Shown: piece by piece, positions 43,663-52,221 of the stretch
How positions within the stretch are numbered: the stretch's first letter is position 1
Layout of the letters: each line of letters begins with the position of its first letter
Source of the DNA: Bradyrhizobium ontarionense
Lineage (GTDB): Bacteria; Pseudomonadota; Alphaproteobacteria; Rhizobiales; Xanthobacteraceae
Length of the DNA stretch: 64,000 bases
Direction: 5' to 3'
Assembly: GCF_021088345.1 (NCBI RefSeq)
Contig: NZ_CP088156.1
Coordinates: 4,464,001-4,528,000 of the forward strand
Made by a program: the position numbers and the translations under genes
The notes under the pieces: generated by a model
The model's input: the letters and a program-made list of their open reading frames with translations, nothing else
Databases searched by the model: none
Told to the model about the DNA's origin: nothing

Positions 43663-45564
43663 TCAGCCGGCGATGATGACGTCGTCGTCCGGCGGCGCTG
43701 CGTAGATGCGCTCGATCAGGTCCTTGCGATGCTCCAGCACAGCGCGCTGGTTGATCGAGCCCTTGTCGGTGACCTCGCCCTTGTCGATCGACAGCGGCGT
43801 CCCCAGCAGCACGGCGCGTGTGATCCGCGTCGACGAGCCGGTCGCGGTCTGCAGGAATTTTGCGAAGCGCTCACGGAAGGCCGCGATGATCAGCGGATCG
43901 TCTGCGGTGGCGGCGAGATCGTCGAACGGCAAGGTCGCGTTGATCAGGCGGCAACCATCGAGATCGAGCACGACGATGGCGGCAATCTCGTCACGGTTGA
44001 TGCCGGCGATGATCACGTCGCGCGCCAGCGGCGCGCACGCAGCCACGAAGCGGGCCCGCAGCGGGCCGACCGAGACCCAGGTGCCGCTCGCCAGCTTGAA
44101 GTCCTCGGCGACACGGCCGTCGAAATCGAAGCCGGCATTGAAGTCGTCGGGATCGACGGGCTTCAGCGCATCGCCCATCTTGTAGTAGCCTTCGTCGTCG
44201 AACGCCGCGGCCGAGACCTCGGGCAGGCGCCAGTAGCCCGGCGTGACGTTCGGACCCTTGGCCCGCACTTCCATCTTGCCGTTGTTGGGGACGAGCTTGG
44301 CCTCGTTGCCCGCCACCGGCAGGCCGACATGGCCGGAGCGGCTGGTGCGGGGATTGACCGACATGAAGAACGGCGCGGTCTCGGTCGAGCCGAGGCCCGT
44401 CAGCATCGGCACACGATAGCCCGTCTCGGCCACCGAGAGCTCGTCGAGTTCGTTCCAGACATGCGGCGCCAGCGCGGCGCCGGAGAAGAACATCGCATGC
44501 AGCCGCTGGAAGAAGGTCTTCCGCAGGCCCGCGTCCTCGCGGAAATAGGGCAGCAGCGACTCGTAGCCTTTGGGGACGTTGAAATAGACCGTCGGCGAGA
44601 TTTCGCGCAGATTGCGGACCGTCTCCTCGATGCCGCCGGGCACCGGCTTGCCCTGGTCGAGATACATCGAGCCGCCGTTGAACAAGGTCAGGCCGATGTT
44701 GTGGTTGCCCCCGAAGGTGTGATTCCACGGCAACCAGTCGATGATCACCGGCGGCTCGTCCTTCAGGAAGGCGAGCGTCTCGCGGATCATCACCTGGTTG
44801 GCGCAGATCATGCGCTGGGTGTTGATCACGGCCTTGGGATTGCCGGTCGAGCCTGACGTGAGCAGGAATTTCGCGATCGTGTCCGGGCCGATCTTTGCAT
44901 GCGCGGCGCCGAGGCCCGGGAACAGCGGCGTCGCGATCATATCGGCCAGCATCGTGACGTTGCGGCCCGGCACCGAGCCGAACGCCGCGACGATCTCCGT
45001 GCCCTCCGGCACGTTCGCGGCCAGCGCATCGGCGAACTTGTCGGCGTCGTCGACGAAGACGAGGCCCGGAGTCAGCAGCTTCATCAGATAGGCGAGCTTG
45101 CCGTAGTCACGCGACACCAGCGAATAGGCGGGCGACACCGGACAGAACGGAACCCCTGCATAGAGCGCGCCGAACGCGACCAGCGCATGATCGATCGAAT
45201 TGCCCGACAGGATCATGACCGGACGGTCCGGCGACAGCCCGCGCGCGAGCAGCGCCGACGCAATGTGCCGGCTCGCCGCCAGCAGCGTGGCATAGGTCAG
45301 CTCGCGCCAGCCCGCAGGCCCGACGCGCTCGGCCATGAACACGCGCTGTGGCGTGGCTTCGGCGAAATGATGCAGCCGATCGGTGATCCGCTGCGGGAAA
45401 TCGCCCAACGGCTGTTTCGGCCGCAGATAGATGGTGCCGTTGTCGCGGCGATCGACGGTGACTGCGGGATCGTTGAACGAGATCGCGCGCAACGGATGCA
45501 CACTGGCGCTGCGCGCCGTGTCATCCATTCCTCCCTGTGTGCTTTTTATTGTTTGTGCGGTCAT
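43663..45564 (-). CDS. couB: Feruloyl/p-coumaroyl-CoA synthetase
   Basis: Activates a hydroxycinnamic acid with ATP and CoA. The 633-residue ANL enzyme has the family-specific SGNSIDHALVAFGALYAGVP and PVSPAYSLVSRDYGKL segments, AMP-binding LLTSGSTGNPKAVINTQRM and the motif KMGDALKPVDPDD. The ATG at 45564 comes one base after the crotonase stop; an ATG at 45528, preceded too closely by GGGAGGA, is an alternative. R. palustris couB encodes 4-coumarate-CoA ligase and is paired with couA (established). The symbol is by family plus synteny. Confidence 0.85.
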   Translation of the reverse strand: MTAQTIKSTQGGMDDTARSASVHPLRAISFNDPAVTVDRRDNGTIYLRPKQPLGDFPQRITDRLHHFAEATPQRVFMAERVGPAGWRELTYATLLAASRHIASALLARGLSPDRPVMILSGNSIDHALVAFGALYAGVPFCPVSPAYSLVSRDYGKLAYLMKLLTPGLVFVDDADKFADALAANVPEGTEIVAAFGSVPGRNVTMLADMIATPLFPGLGAAHAKIGPDTIAKFLLTSGSTGNPKAVINTQRMICANQVMIRETLAFLKDEPPVIIDWLPWNHTFGGNHNIGLTLFNGGSMYLDQGKPVPGGIEETVRNLREISPTVYFNVPKGYESLLPYFREDAGLRKTFFQRLHAMFFSGAALAPHVWNELDELSVAETGYRVPMLTGLGSTETAPFFMSVNPRTSRSGHVGLPVAGNEAKLVPNNGKMEVRAKGPNVTPGYWRLPEVSAAAFDDEGYYKMGDALKPVDPDDFNAGFDFDGRVAEDFKLASGTWVSVGPLRARFVAACAPLARDVIIAGINRDEIAAIVVLDLDGCRLINATLPFDDLAATADDPLIIAAFRERFAKFLQTATGSSTRITRAVLLGTPLSIDKGEVTDKGSINQRAVLEHRKDLIERIYAAPPDDDVIIAG

Positions 45565-45565
45565 G

Positions 45566-46369
45566 TCACGTCGGCTTCACTTTGGCGGTCTTGTGATCGA
45601 GGAAGGCGCGGATGCGACTCTTGGCTTCCTTGTCGCTCTGCGCGACGGTCGCCATCAGTGATTCCATCAGTAGGCCGGTCTGCGGGTTGGCCTCCGCGAT
45701 CATCGGCAGGGCCTGCAGCACGGCGAAGTTCGTGAGCGGCGCGTTGCCTGCGATCTTCGTTGCCAGCTCCAGCGCCTTGGTCATCGACGCACCGGCGTCG
45801 ACCAGATATTGCGCGAAGCCGTAGGACGAGCCTTCGGTCGCGGAATAGACGCGGCCGGTCAGCATCATGTCCATCATGCGGGCGACGCCGATCAGGCGCG
45901 GCAGCCGCACCGAGCCGCCGCCGCCGACGAAGATGCCGCGCTGGCCTTCAGGCAGCGCGAAATAGGCCGAGGGCTCGGCGACGCGGATATGTGCGGAGCA
46001 GGCCAGCTCAAGGCCGCCGCCAATGACCGCGCCCTTCAGCGCGGCAATCACCGGCACGCGGCAATACTGGATGCGGTCGAACACGCGATGCCACATCTGC
46101 GAATGCTGGAGGCCTTCGGTGGCGTCGCGTTCGCGCAACTCGGAGAGATCGAGGCCGGAGGAGAAATTGTCACCGATGCCGTGAATGATCACGACACGGA
46201 CGTCCTCGGGCAGGCTGGTGAAGCAATCGCCAATGGCGAGGATGATGCCGTCATTCAGCGCATTGCGCTTGGCCGGGCGGTTGAGCCCGATCGTCAGGAC
46301 GGCCCCCTGCTGTTCGATCTGCAGCAGAGACGGATCCCCCGCGGGCGTGGCGGTGTCGGCGTTTCCCAT
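45566..46369 (-). CDS. couA: Crotonase-family enoyl-CoA hydratase, CouA-like
   Basis: A 267-residue crotonase. Conserved segments are RPAKRNALNDGIIL, the oxyanion-hole ALKGAVIGGGLELACSAHIR and ALPEGQRGIFVGGGGSVRLP. It is not close to the classic feruloyl-CoA hydratase-lyase sequence, so hydration without aldol cleavage is possible. It is the first gene of the couA-couB-SDR transcript. The start ATG at 46369 is 27 bases downstream of a GTTAT-N5-ATAAC operator. The symbol is by synteny with R. palustris couAB. Confidence 0.75.
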   Translation of the reverse strand: MGNADTATPAGDPSLLQIEQQGAVLTIGLNRPAKRNALNDGIILAIGDCFTSLPEDVRVVIIHGIGDNFSSGLDLSELRERDATEGLQHSQMWHRVFDRIQYCRVPVIAALKGAVIGGGLELACSAHIRVAEPSAYFALPEGQRGIFVGGGGSVRLPRLIGVARMMDMMLTGRVYSATEGSSYGFAQYLVDAGASMTKALELATKIAGNAPLTNFAVLQALPMIAEANPQTGLLMESLMATVAQSDKEAKSRIRAFLDHKTAKVKPT

Positions 46370-46396
46370 CGGCTCTATTGTGTCCTATTCAGAATA

Positions 46397-46411
46397 GTTA
46401 TGTTTTATAAC
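46397..46411. promoter_or_regulatory. Candidate MarR (CouR) operator upstream of couA
   Basis: Perfect inverted repeat GTTAT-GTTTT-ATAAC in an otherwise GC-rich region, 27 bases before the couA start. Same half-sites and five-base spacer as 51475-51489 and 30463-30477. Its position suggests overlap with the promoter and repression. Confidence 0.7.
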
Positions 46412-47222
46412 GATCTTGGCAGGAGTCAATAAGCGGCTCGGGAGATCATGTTGTGCAATGCGAAATGAGGCCGCCGGTCTCTGGCGCGCGCCTCATCGTA
46501 AGGCCCGCCGGCGCAAAGGCAACGCACATGATCCGGCGTTCCCGCGGCGAAATCACGCCCGGGTCGTGCTGATCTCGTTCGCCCTCGAGATGCAGAGGGC
46601 GCAGGGAAGGCCAGGCGCCGACTGACGCCTGCGGCCCGCCTGCTCAAAAAATGCAGGCGGCAGGTACCACAGGTGCAGCCGGAATCACCCGGCCTTCCCT
46701 GCGCGGTGGTCTTCACGCTTACTTCGTGCTCTCCCCGGGGACCGGCTTGATTGCCCCCGTCATCGCCGCAACGCGTCAGCGCTGGCGTCGACTTGACCTC
46801 GGCACCGGGAGGTCAGGACCACACGACTTCGCGTCCGCGCCATGCCGTTCGTCCGCGTAGCAAACTACGCTGCGTCATGTCGCGGCCACCGCTCCCCGCC
46901 CCGCGTGTCGTGACGATCGCGCGCAACGCCCCTCGGCTTGGGACGGGATGCGGAGAGAGAACCACAATTTCCGAAAATCCGCAAGTGATTTTTCTGAATT
47001 CCTGAAGAGCAGTGACGCATCGCCAGACTGTGCTTCGCTCTCCGTGGCGATGTCTCATCGTAATCCAGCGCCAAACGGCTGCTGATGCCCCAAAGGCGTT
47101 CCGGCATTCCACCACGGGGCTTCGAGGTCGGCTTCGCAAATGAACGGCCGGCAACATCGCGTTCAGCATGGCTTCAAAGGCGGCCATGTAGAACGTCACC
47201 ACACTTCCCAATGGAGGGGACC
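46412..47222. other. Gene-free region between couA and the small secreted protein
   Basis: About 810 bases. Half is the structured repeat at 46581-46980. The part 46981-47222 has no gene that I can support; the ribosome-binding site GGAGGGG of the next gene lies at its end. Upstream, 46440-46580 contains GC-rich sequence that may extend the repeat. Confidence 0.6.
46581..46980. repeat. Long structured repeat / candidate ncRNA element, copy B
   Basis: Second copy of the element at 3552-3940. Hairpin GCCCTC/GAGGGC (46581-46586, 46595-46600), inverted repeat GCGCAGGGAAGGCC (46599-46612) with its mirror at 46691-46704, and the inner stem CCGCCTGC/GCAGGCGG (46636-46643, 46653-46660), which has different bases from copy A but the same length and loop size. 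ACCACAGGT, CTCCCCGGGGACCGGCTTGA, AGGACCACACGA, CGTGACGATCGCG and TTCCGAAAAT are conserved in the same order and orientation. No convincing ORF. Confidence 0.7.
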
Positions 47223-47546
47223 ATGGTTTCGCTGAAGAAATCTATCGCAGGCGGCATCGCTGCGCTCGCCGTGACCGCAACCCTGTTCGCCGGTTCGGCG
47301 CCAGCTCAGGCCCATGACGGACGCAATGGGGCGCTGATCGGCGGCCTGCTCGTCGGAGCTCTCATCGGCGGCGCGCTGGCGTCGGAAGCGCAAGCGTATG
47401 AGCCTGCGCCGGTCTACCGGTCCCACTACCGCGACGCGGCATATGAGGGCTACGGCTACGAGGGCTACCGTTACGTGCCGGCTCACCGCTATCGCAATTG
47501 CGACCACGGCTACCGCAGGGCTTCGGATTGGGACGACGAGGATTAG
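47223..47546 (+). CDS. Small secreted glycine-zipper-like protein
   Basis: A 107-residue protein of unknown function. MVSLKKSIAGGIAALAVTAT begins a signal peptide with cleavage near APAQA-HDG. The next segment GALIGGLLVGALIGGALASE has a glycine-zipper pattern that could insert in a membrane. The C-terminus is rich in Tyr, Arg and His (YRSHYRDAAYEGYGYEGYRY) and ends DWDDED. The ATG at 47223 follows AATGGAGGGGACC. The frame extends upstream without credible coding. Such proteins are frequent in rhizobia; this one has no clear partner. Confidence 0.75.
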   Translation: MVSLKKSIAGGIAALAVTATLFAGSAPAQAHDGRNGALIGGLLVGALIGGALASEAQAYEPAPVYRSHYRDAAYEGYGYEGYRYVPAHRYRNCDHGYRRASDWDDED

Positions 47547-47628
47547 TCCGACCTCTCGCGGAATTCGAGCGTCCCGATTGTCTTGCTCAACGCCACGGCG
47601 TCCGGACAACGCCCCCGCAAGCTCCGTT

Positions 47629-47814
47629 GTCGTCCCGGGCAAGCCTGGGCAACGCGACAGCGTTGGCCGGGCGCCGACCCGGGACCCATAGCCACCGGCG
47701 TCGGTTTGGCGACAAATCGTCGCCATTCAAGCGTTCCCCGATAGATCACGCGGTATGGGTCCCGGGTCGGCGCCGCGACGGCGCTGCGCGCCGCCGTGGC
47801 TTGCCCGGGACGAC
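47629..47814. repeat. Mirrored GTCGTCCCGGG-type repeat
   Basis: GTCGTCCCGGGCAAGCCTGG and GCCGACCCGGGACCCATAG on the left; CACGCGGTATGGGTCCCGGG and TTGCCCGGGACGAC on the right. It sits between two convergent genes, where a bidirectional terminator would be useful. Confidence 0.75.
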
Positions 47815-47841
47815 GACGGAGTTTGTCGCGAACAGCCCGGC

Positions 47842-48321
47842 CTACAGCACCATGTGCACGTCGACGACGACGCGGTCGGCGTGGCGGGCGGCCGAGCCAA
47901 CGAAGATGTGCTGCATCAGCCAGCGGTACTTCTCGTGGCCGGTCTCGAAGCGCGGGTGGGTGCGGAAGTAGATCAGCTTCGGATCCACCGGTTCGCCGCG
48001 CTTGAGCTTCTGCAGCAGGTCGATCGGTCCGAAGCGAATGCCGCGGTTCTCGACGTAGATGGTCGCGCCATCATCCGTTTCGAACGCGTATTTCGCCTCG
48101 AGGTCGATCAGCTCGTTGGGCCGGATGATCTGGAAATCGGCGCCGAAATTGCTGATCCTGCCGCTGACACCCTCGCCGTTCAGACCCGGGCCCGTCACCT
48201 CGCCGCCATGGATCGGGATGATCCGGCGCACGCCGATGCCGGTCTCGCCAGCGCTCGTGACGTCGCCGATCATTACGGTGAGGGTGAAGACATACTTCGT
48301 GTCGAGAACGGGCGCGGTCAT
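47842..48321 (-). CDS. DUF3237 family protein
   Basis: A 159-residue protein matching DUF3237: MIGDVTSAGETGIGVRRIIP, GGEVTGPGLNGEGVSGRISN and the C-terminal THPRFETGHEKYRWL. The start ATG at 48321 overlaps the TRAP permease stop (ATGA); the upstream open frame is a shadow of that gene. The family is a small beta-barrel of unknown biochemical role. Its place as last cistron of the TRAP operon suggests a function tied to the transported compound. Confidence 0.87.
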   Translation of the reverse strand: MTAPVLDTKYVFTLTVMIGDVTSAGETGIGVRRIIPIHGGEVTGPGLNGEGVSGRISNFGADFQIIRPNELIDLEAKYAFETDDGATIYVENRGIRFGPIDLLQKLKRGEPVDPKLIYFRTHPRFETGHEKYRWLMQHIFVGSAARHADRVVVDVHMVL

Positions 48322-49637
48322 CGGTTCATCATCTGTTGCGGCAGCCAAGTGGCGAGCAGCGGGAACGCGATCAGGATCACGAGACGGATCAGGTCGGTCG
48401 CCACGAACGGCAGCACGCCCTTGAAGATCGTGGAGAAGGACACGTCCTTGACCACGCTCTTGATGACGAAGACGTTCATGCCGACCGGCGGATGGATCAG
48501 GCCGAGCTCGACGGTCATCACGATGATGACGCCGAACCAGATCGGATCGAAGCCGAGATGCGAGATCACCGGGAAGATGATCGGCACCGTCAGGATGATC
48601 ATCGCCATCGCGTCCATCAGGCAGCCGAGCACCAGATACATCACCATGATCAGTGCCAGCACGCCATAGGGCCCGAGGCCGAGGCCGGTGAGGAACTCCG
48701 TCACCTTCTGCGGCGTCTGCGTCACCGTGAGGAAGTAGCCGAAGATCAGCGCGCCGATCAGCACCGTGAACACGGCAGCCGCGGTGCGCGTCGCTTGCAG
48801 CAGCGAGGCCAGGATCTTGTCCTTGTTCAGCCGTCCCGTGAACAGGCCGATCAGGAACGCGCCGGTGGCGCCGACGCCGCCGGCCTCTGTGGGCGTGAAG
48901 CGCGGCAGAAAAGGAAGACCATAGAGGCCGCCGATCACGAACAGGAACAGCAGCATCGGCGCCCAGATGCCCTTGAGGCCCTTGATGCGGTCGGCCCACG
49001 GCAGCGCCTCGCCCTTGGGCAGGAAATCCGGCCTGACGCGGCCGATCACGGTGATCGTGATCATGTACATGGTCATGGCCAGCAGGCCGGGGATGATGCC
49101 GGCGATGAACAGCTTGCCGATGTCCTGCTCGGTGATGATGCCGTACACCGCCAGCACGGTCGACGGCGGCAGCATGGCGCCGAGCGTGCCGCCCGCGGCG
49201 ATGACGCCGGTGGCGAAGGATTGCGGATAGCCGAAGCGGCGCATCTCCGGATAGGCCACCGCCGAGAACGTCGCGGCGGTCGCGACCGAGGAGCCGCAGA
49301 TGGCGGCGAAGCCGCCGCAGGCCGCGACAGTAGCGATGCCGAGCCCGCCGCGCAGATGGCCGACGAAGCCGTTGGCGGCGCGGAACAGCTCGCGGCTCAT
49401 GCCGGAGTTGGACACGAACGTTCCCATCAGCAGGAACATCGGGATCACACCGAACGTGTAGTCCGTGACCGTGCGCATCGAGGTCTGGCCGACCAGCTTC
49501 AGCGCCGCCGTGCCGTTGACGAGGTAGGCGAAGCCGGACACGCCGACGAGCCCCATGGCCATACCGACCGGCACGCGCAGCAGCATCAGCGCAAACAGTG
49601 CCACGAAGCCGATGACGGCAACTGCATCGGTACTCAT
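48318..49637 (-). CDS. tarM: TRAP transporter large permease (DctM/TarM type)
   Basis: Ion-coupled large membrane subunit of 439 residues with about 12 hydrophobic segments. Family motifs are LLRVPVGMAMGLVGVSGFA, SGSSVATAATFSAVAYPEM (GSSVATAAT) and GGTLGAMLPPSTVLAVYG, and the C-terminal DPIWFGVIIVMTVELGLIHP. In R. palustris TarPQM takes up p-coumarate, ferulate and related acids and lies near the cou genes (recalled literature); the symbol is by this synteny and should be read as provisional. Confidence 0.88.
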   Translation of the reverse strand: MSTDAVAVIGFVALFALMLLRVPVGMAMGLVGVSGFAYLVNGTAALKLVGQTSMRTVTDYTFGVIPMFLLMGTFVSNSGMSRELFRAANGFVGHLRGGLGIATVAACGGFAAICGSSVATAATFSAVAYPEMRRFGYPQSFATGVIAAGGTLGAMLPPSTVLAVYGIITEQDIGKLFIAGIIPGLLAMTMYMITITVIGRVRPDFLPKGEALPWADRIKGLKGIWAPMLLFLFVIGGLYGLPFLPRFTPTEAGGVGATGAFLIGLFTGRLNKDKILASLLQATRTAAAVFTVLIGALIFGYFLTVTQTPQKVTEFLTGLGLGPYGVLALIMVMYLVLGCLMDAMAMIILTVPIIFPVISHLGFDPIWFGVIIVMTVELGLIHPPVGMNVFVIKSVVKDVSFSTIFKGVLPFVATDLIRLVILIAFPLLATWLPQQMMNR

Positions 49638-49643
49638 GCGACG

Positions 49644-50153
49644 CTACTCCGTGACCTTGACGTGGGGGTCATGAATCTCCTCGGGGTGGAAGATCAGGCG
49701 ATAGGTTCTGATGGCGATGAGCAGCACTGCCGAGACGTCGCCGATCCAGGCGACGGCGAAGAACGGCCAGGTCGGCATGTGCAGGTCGAAGGTGAGAACG
49801 TTGTCCTCATAGGTGCCGCGCACCTTGTCGAACAGGGTCCAGGTCTGGACGGTGACGACGAACAGCAGCACCAGCGTGGCGAAGATGTCGATCCAGCGCT
49901 GGTAGCGCGGGCCGACATTGCCCCAGATGAGATCCACCGTGATGTGGGTGCCGCGATAGGATGTCGCAGCGATGCCCCAGAAGATCAGGATGCCGAGCAG
50001 CATGCGCCCGATGTCGAAGGAATCGGGAATCGAATAGTTCAGCGTATTGCGCAACAGCACCGACAGGAAGATGTCGAGCGCGACGATGCCGACGAAGAAC
50101 GCGGCAATCCACTCGATCCCATCGATGATCCGGTCCATGAAGGCGCGCGGCAT
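49644..50153 (-). CDS. tarQ: TRAP transporter small permease (DctQ/TarQ type)
   Basis: A 169-residue protein with four hydrophobic segments: IEWIAAFFVGIVALDIFLSV, ILIFWGIAATSYRGTHITVD, the third at FATLVLLFVVTVQTW and the fourth at MPTWPFFAVAWIGDVSAVL. RGTHITVDLIW is the conserved DctQ motif. It is six bases upstream of the large permease gene. A mirrored repeat separates it from the binding-protein gene. Confidence 0.88.
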   Translation of the reverse strand: MPRAFMDRIIDGIEWIAAFFVGIVALDIFLSVLLRNTLNYSIPDSFDIGRMLLGILIFWGIAATSYRGTHITVDLIWGNVGPRYQRWIDIFATLVLLFVVTVQTWTLFDKVRGTYEDNVLTFDLHMPTWPFFAVAWIGDVSAVLLIAIRTYRLIFHPEEIHDPHVKVTE

Positions 50154-50229
50154 GGCGTCCCCGTTCTAGCAATCAGGTTTGCATCTCGAAGATTGTCGGG
50201 CGAGCTGCTGCGCAGCAGGCGGTGGGCAG

Positions 50230-50384
50230 CCTCTCCCCGCTTGCGGGGAAAGGCCGGATTGCATCGCCAGATGCAATCCGGGTGAGGGGGTACAGGTCTT
50301 ACCGCGGACACTTCCCGTGCGGCTGCCCCTCACCCCAACCCTCTCCCCGTAAGGACGGGGGAGAGGGAGCGCACCGTCTACTGC
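50230..50384. repeat. Mirrored intergenic repeat, CTCTCCCC/GTGAGGGG type in the TRAP operon
   Basis: CTCTCCCCGCTTGCGGGGAA, GGATTGCATCGCCAGATGCA, ATCCGGGTGAGGGGGTACAGG, then CCCCTCACCCCAACCCTCTC and GGGGGAGAGGG. Located in the 255-base gap between dctQ- and dctP-type genes, where a hairpin could set unequal expression of the binding protein and the permeases. Confidence 0.75.
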
Positions 50385-50408
50385 TCAACAGCTTGAAATG
50401 CGGCGCGG

Positions 50409-51425
50409 CTATTGCGCCAGCGCGTTGTATTTGGCGAGCGAGGCCTTCAGCTCGGCCATGGCGGCATCGGCGTCGATGCCGGTCTTCTTGACGCCGTCGG
50501 CCCAGGTCTTGAACAGCGGCTCGGAGGCCTTCTTCCAGGCCGCGGTCTGTTCCGCTGTCAGCTTGTAGACCTCCTGGCCCGGTTCGGCCTTGATCTTGTC
50601 GACGCCTGCGTCCTCGAACTTGCCCCAGGGCTCGCCGACCTTGCCGGCCGCCTCGGTGTTGCAGTTGTCGTCGATCGCCTTCTTCTGCGCCGCCGACATC
50701 TGGTTGTACTTGTCCTTGTTGATCACGAACACGAACGTCGTCACGTAGAACGGCGCGTCCATGTGGTACTTCGTGACCTTGTCGACGCCGAACAGCACCA
50801 GCGAGCCCGCCGGGAAGGTGACACCGTCGGCGACGCCGCGCTCGATGATGTCGCGCACTTCCGGCGCCGAGGACTGCACGTTGGTGCCGCCGAGCACCGT
50901 CACGAAATTCGCGATCGTCGCGTCCGCCGGGCGGATCTTCATGCCCTTGACGTCCTCGGGGACGACGACCTTCTTGGTCCGGGTGTGGAAGGACGAGGGC
51001 GTGTGCACGAAGGCGAGGCAGTACTTGACGTCCTTCATCTCCTTCTCGGCATATTTGCGATACCATGCATCCAGGCCTTCCGAGCCGCCCTTGGCGTCGG
51101 ACACCAGGAACGGCAGCTCGCCGGCGCCGATGATCGGGAAACGGCCGGGCTGATAGCCGGGGTTGACGTAAGTGACGTCGGCGATGCCGTCGCGCGCCAT
51201 GTCGTAATGGTCGAACGCTTTGCCGAGCTGCTGCGCCGGAAACACCTTGCCCTTGATGGTGCCGCCCGAGGCCTTCTCGACCGACGCCGCCCAGTCCTCC
51301 AGCGCCTTCTGCAGCGGATGGCTCGCCGGCACCCAATGCGAGATCTTCAGATCGAACGTCTTGTCCTGCGCGAGAGCGGGGGTGACAGCGGCGGCCAGCG
51401 CCAACGCCAGAAGCGTCTTCCTCAT
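50409..51425 (-). CDS. tarP: TRAP transporter binding protein (DctP/TarP type)
   Basis: A 338-residue periplasmic solute-binding protein. Signal peptide MRKTLLALALAAAVTPALAQ; mature motifs are LKISHWVPASHPLQKALEDW, FPAQQLGKAFDHYDMARDGI and VKGMKIRPADATIANFVTVL, in which the arginine of KIRPAD is the usual carboxylate-binding residue. I chose ATG at 51425 (GAGGAGACGATCTC before it) over an ATG at 51473, which would spoil the signal peptide. An operator-like GTTAT-N5-ATAAC lies 49 bases upstream. The ligand is probably an aromatic acid (inference from context). Confidence 0.88.
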   Translation of the reverse strand: MRKTLLALALAAAVTPALAQDKTFDLKISHWVPASHPLQKALEDWAASVEKASGGTIKGKVFPAQQLGKAFDHYDMARDGIADVTYVNPGYQPGRFPIIGAGELPFLVSDAKGGSEGLDAWYRKYAEKEMKDVKYCLAFVHTPSSFHTRTKKVVVPEDVKGMKIRPADATIANFVTVLGGTNVQSSAPEVRDIIERGVADGVTFPAGSLVLFGVDKVTKYHMDAPFYVTTFVFVINKDKYNQMSAAQKKAIDDNCNTEAAGKVGEPWGKFEDAGVDKIKAEPGQEVYKLTAEQTAAWKKASEPLFKTWADGVKKTGIDADAAMAELKASLAKYNALAQ

Positions 51426-51474
51426 CGAGATCGTCTCCTCATTCCGCGGGCCTTCGAGGGCCCTTTGTTTCATT

Positions 51475-51489
51475 GTTATAGCATATAAC
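51475..51489. promoter_or_regulatory. Candidate MarR (CouR) operator upstream of the TRAP operon
   Basis: Perfect inverted repeat GTTAT-AGCAT-ATAAC, 49 bases before the binding-protein start. It has the same half-sites and spacer as 46397-46411. The divergent thioesterase gene at 51779 could share the control region. Confidence 0.7.
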
Positions 51490-51778
51490 CATCATTGCAA
51501 GCGCCGCGGCAGTCGCGCCGCCGCTGCACGCCGCCGCAGCCTATAGCATCCGCTGCAGGCAACGCGAACGGCACAGATGAGTGCCCGGAGCGCGTCGGCG
51601 CCAAGCCGGACAACCGTAGATTTTCGATCACCACGGCGAGGCGGAAGGTCAGCCACAGGCTCACCACGGCGGTCATCCAGCGTTCGACGTTACAGATGGT
51701 GTTTGAAACTTTGTTGGCGGTGCAAAACCCACGCGACCGTCGTTCATTGGCGACATCACCAGAACGATCGAGACGCGC
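51490..51778. other. Intergenic region between TRAP operon and PaaI thioesterase
   Basis: About 290 bases of divergent control region. Apart from the operator just before it I see no dyad or gene that I can support; short ORFs are not protein-like. Confidence 0.45.
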
Positions 51779-52192
51779 ATGAGCACCATTCCCGCCGGAT
51801 TCGAACCGCACTTCCGACGCAGCCCCTTCACTGACCCCTGGGAGCCGCTCTATGCGAAGAGGACGGACAAGGCCGTCATCCTCGGCCTGCGGCTGGCTAC
51901 ACCGCACACCAACGCGCGCGGGCTGATCCATGGCGGGCTGATCGCATCGCTGGCCGACAATGCGATGGGCTATAGCTGCGCCCAGGCGCTCGGCTGGAAG
52001 GTGTCGCTGGTCACGATCAACCTCGCGGTCGACTATGTCGGCAGCGCCGGGACCGGGCAGTGGCTCAGCGTCGAGAGCGACGTGATCCGGAGCGGGCGCA
52101 CGGTCTGCTTCGCGCAGAGCCTGGTGCTCGCCGACGAGACCGTGATCGCACGGGCGAATGCGACGTTCCGCGTGGTGCCGAAGAAGGAGTGA
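51779..52192 (+). CDS. PaaI-type hotdog thioesterase
   Basis: A 137-residue acyl-CoA thioesterase. NARGLIHGGLIASLADNAMGY contains the HGG-x-x-x-x-x-D catalytic pattern of PaaI enzymes, followed by VSLVTINLAVDYVGSAGTGQ. It may hydrolyse aryl- or acyl-CoA esters that accumulate during degradation and free CoA. It is divergent from the TRAP operon; a shared regulator is possible but not shown. Confidence 0.88.
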   Translation: MSTIPAGFEPHFRRSPFTDPWEPLYAKRTDKAVILGLRLATPHTNARGLIHGGLIASLADNAMGYSCAQALGWKVSLVTINLAVDYVGSAGTGQWLSVESDVIRSGRTVCFAQSLVLADETVIARANATFRVVPKKE

Positions 52193-52221
52193 CGGACTCG
52201 TTTTGACGCGCCACAACCGCT

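Noticed and set aside
45528..45564. Alternative start ATG at 45528 for the CoA synthetase
   Set aside because: GGGAGGA abuts the ATG with about one base of spacing; the ATG at 45564 one base after the upstream stop fits translational coupling better. Not fully excluded.
45566..46369. Crotonase as feruloyl-CoA hydratase-lyase (Ech/HCHL)
   Set aside because: The sequence lacks the characteristic segments of that enzyme that I remember, so I kept the broader crotonase/CouA-like call.
48336..50285. Plus-strand open frame of 649 codons opposite the TRAP permeases
   Set aside because: Shadow with His/Asp/Arg-rich composition, while the minus strand encodes clear TRAP proteins.
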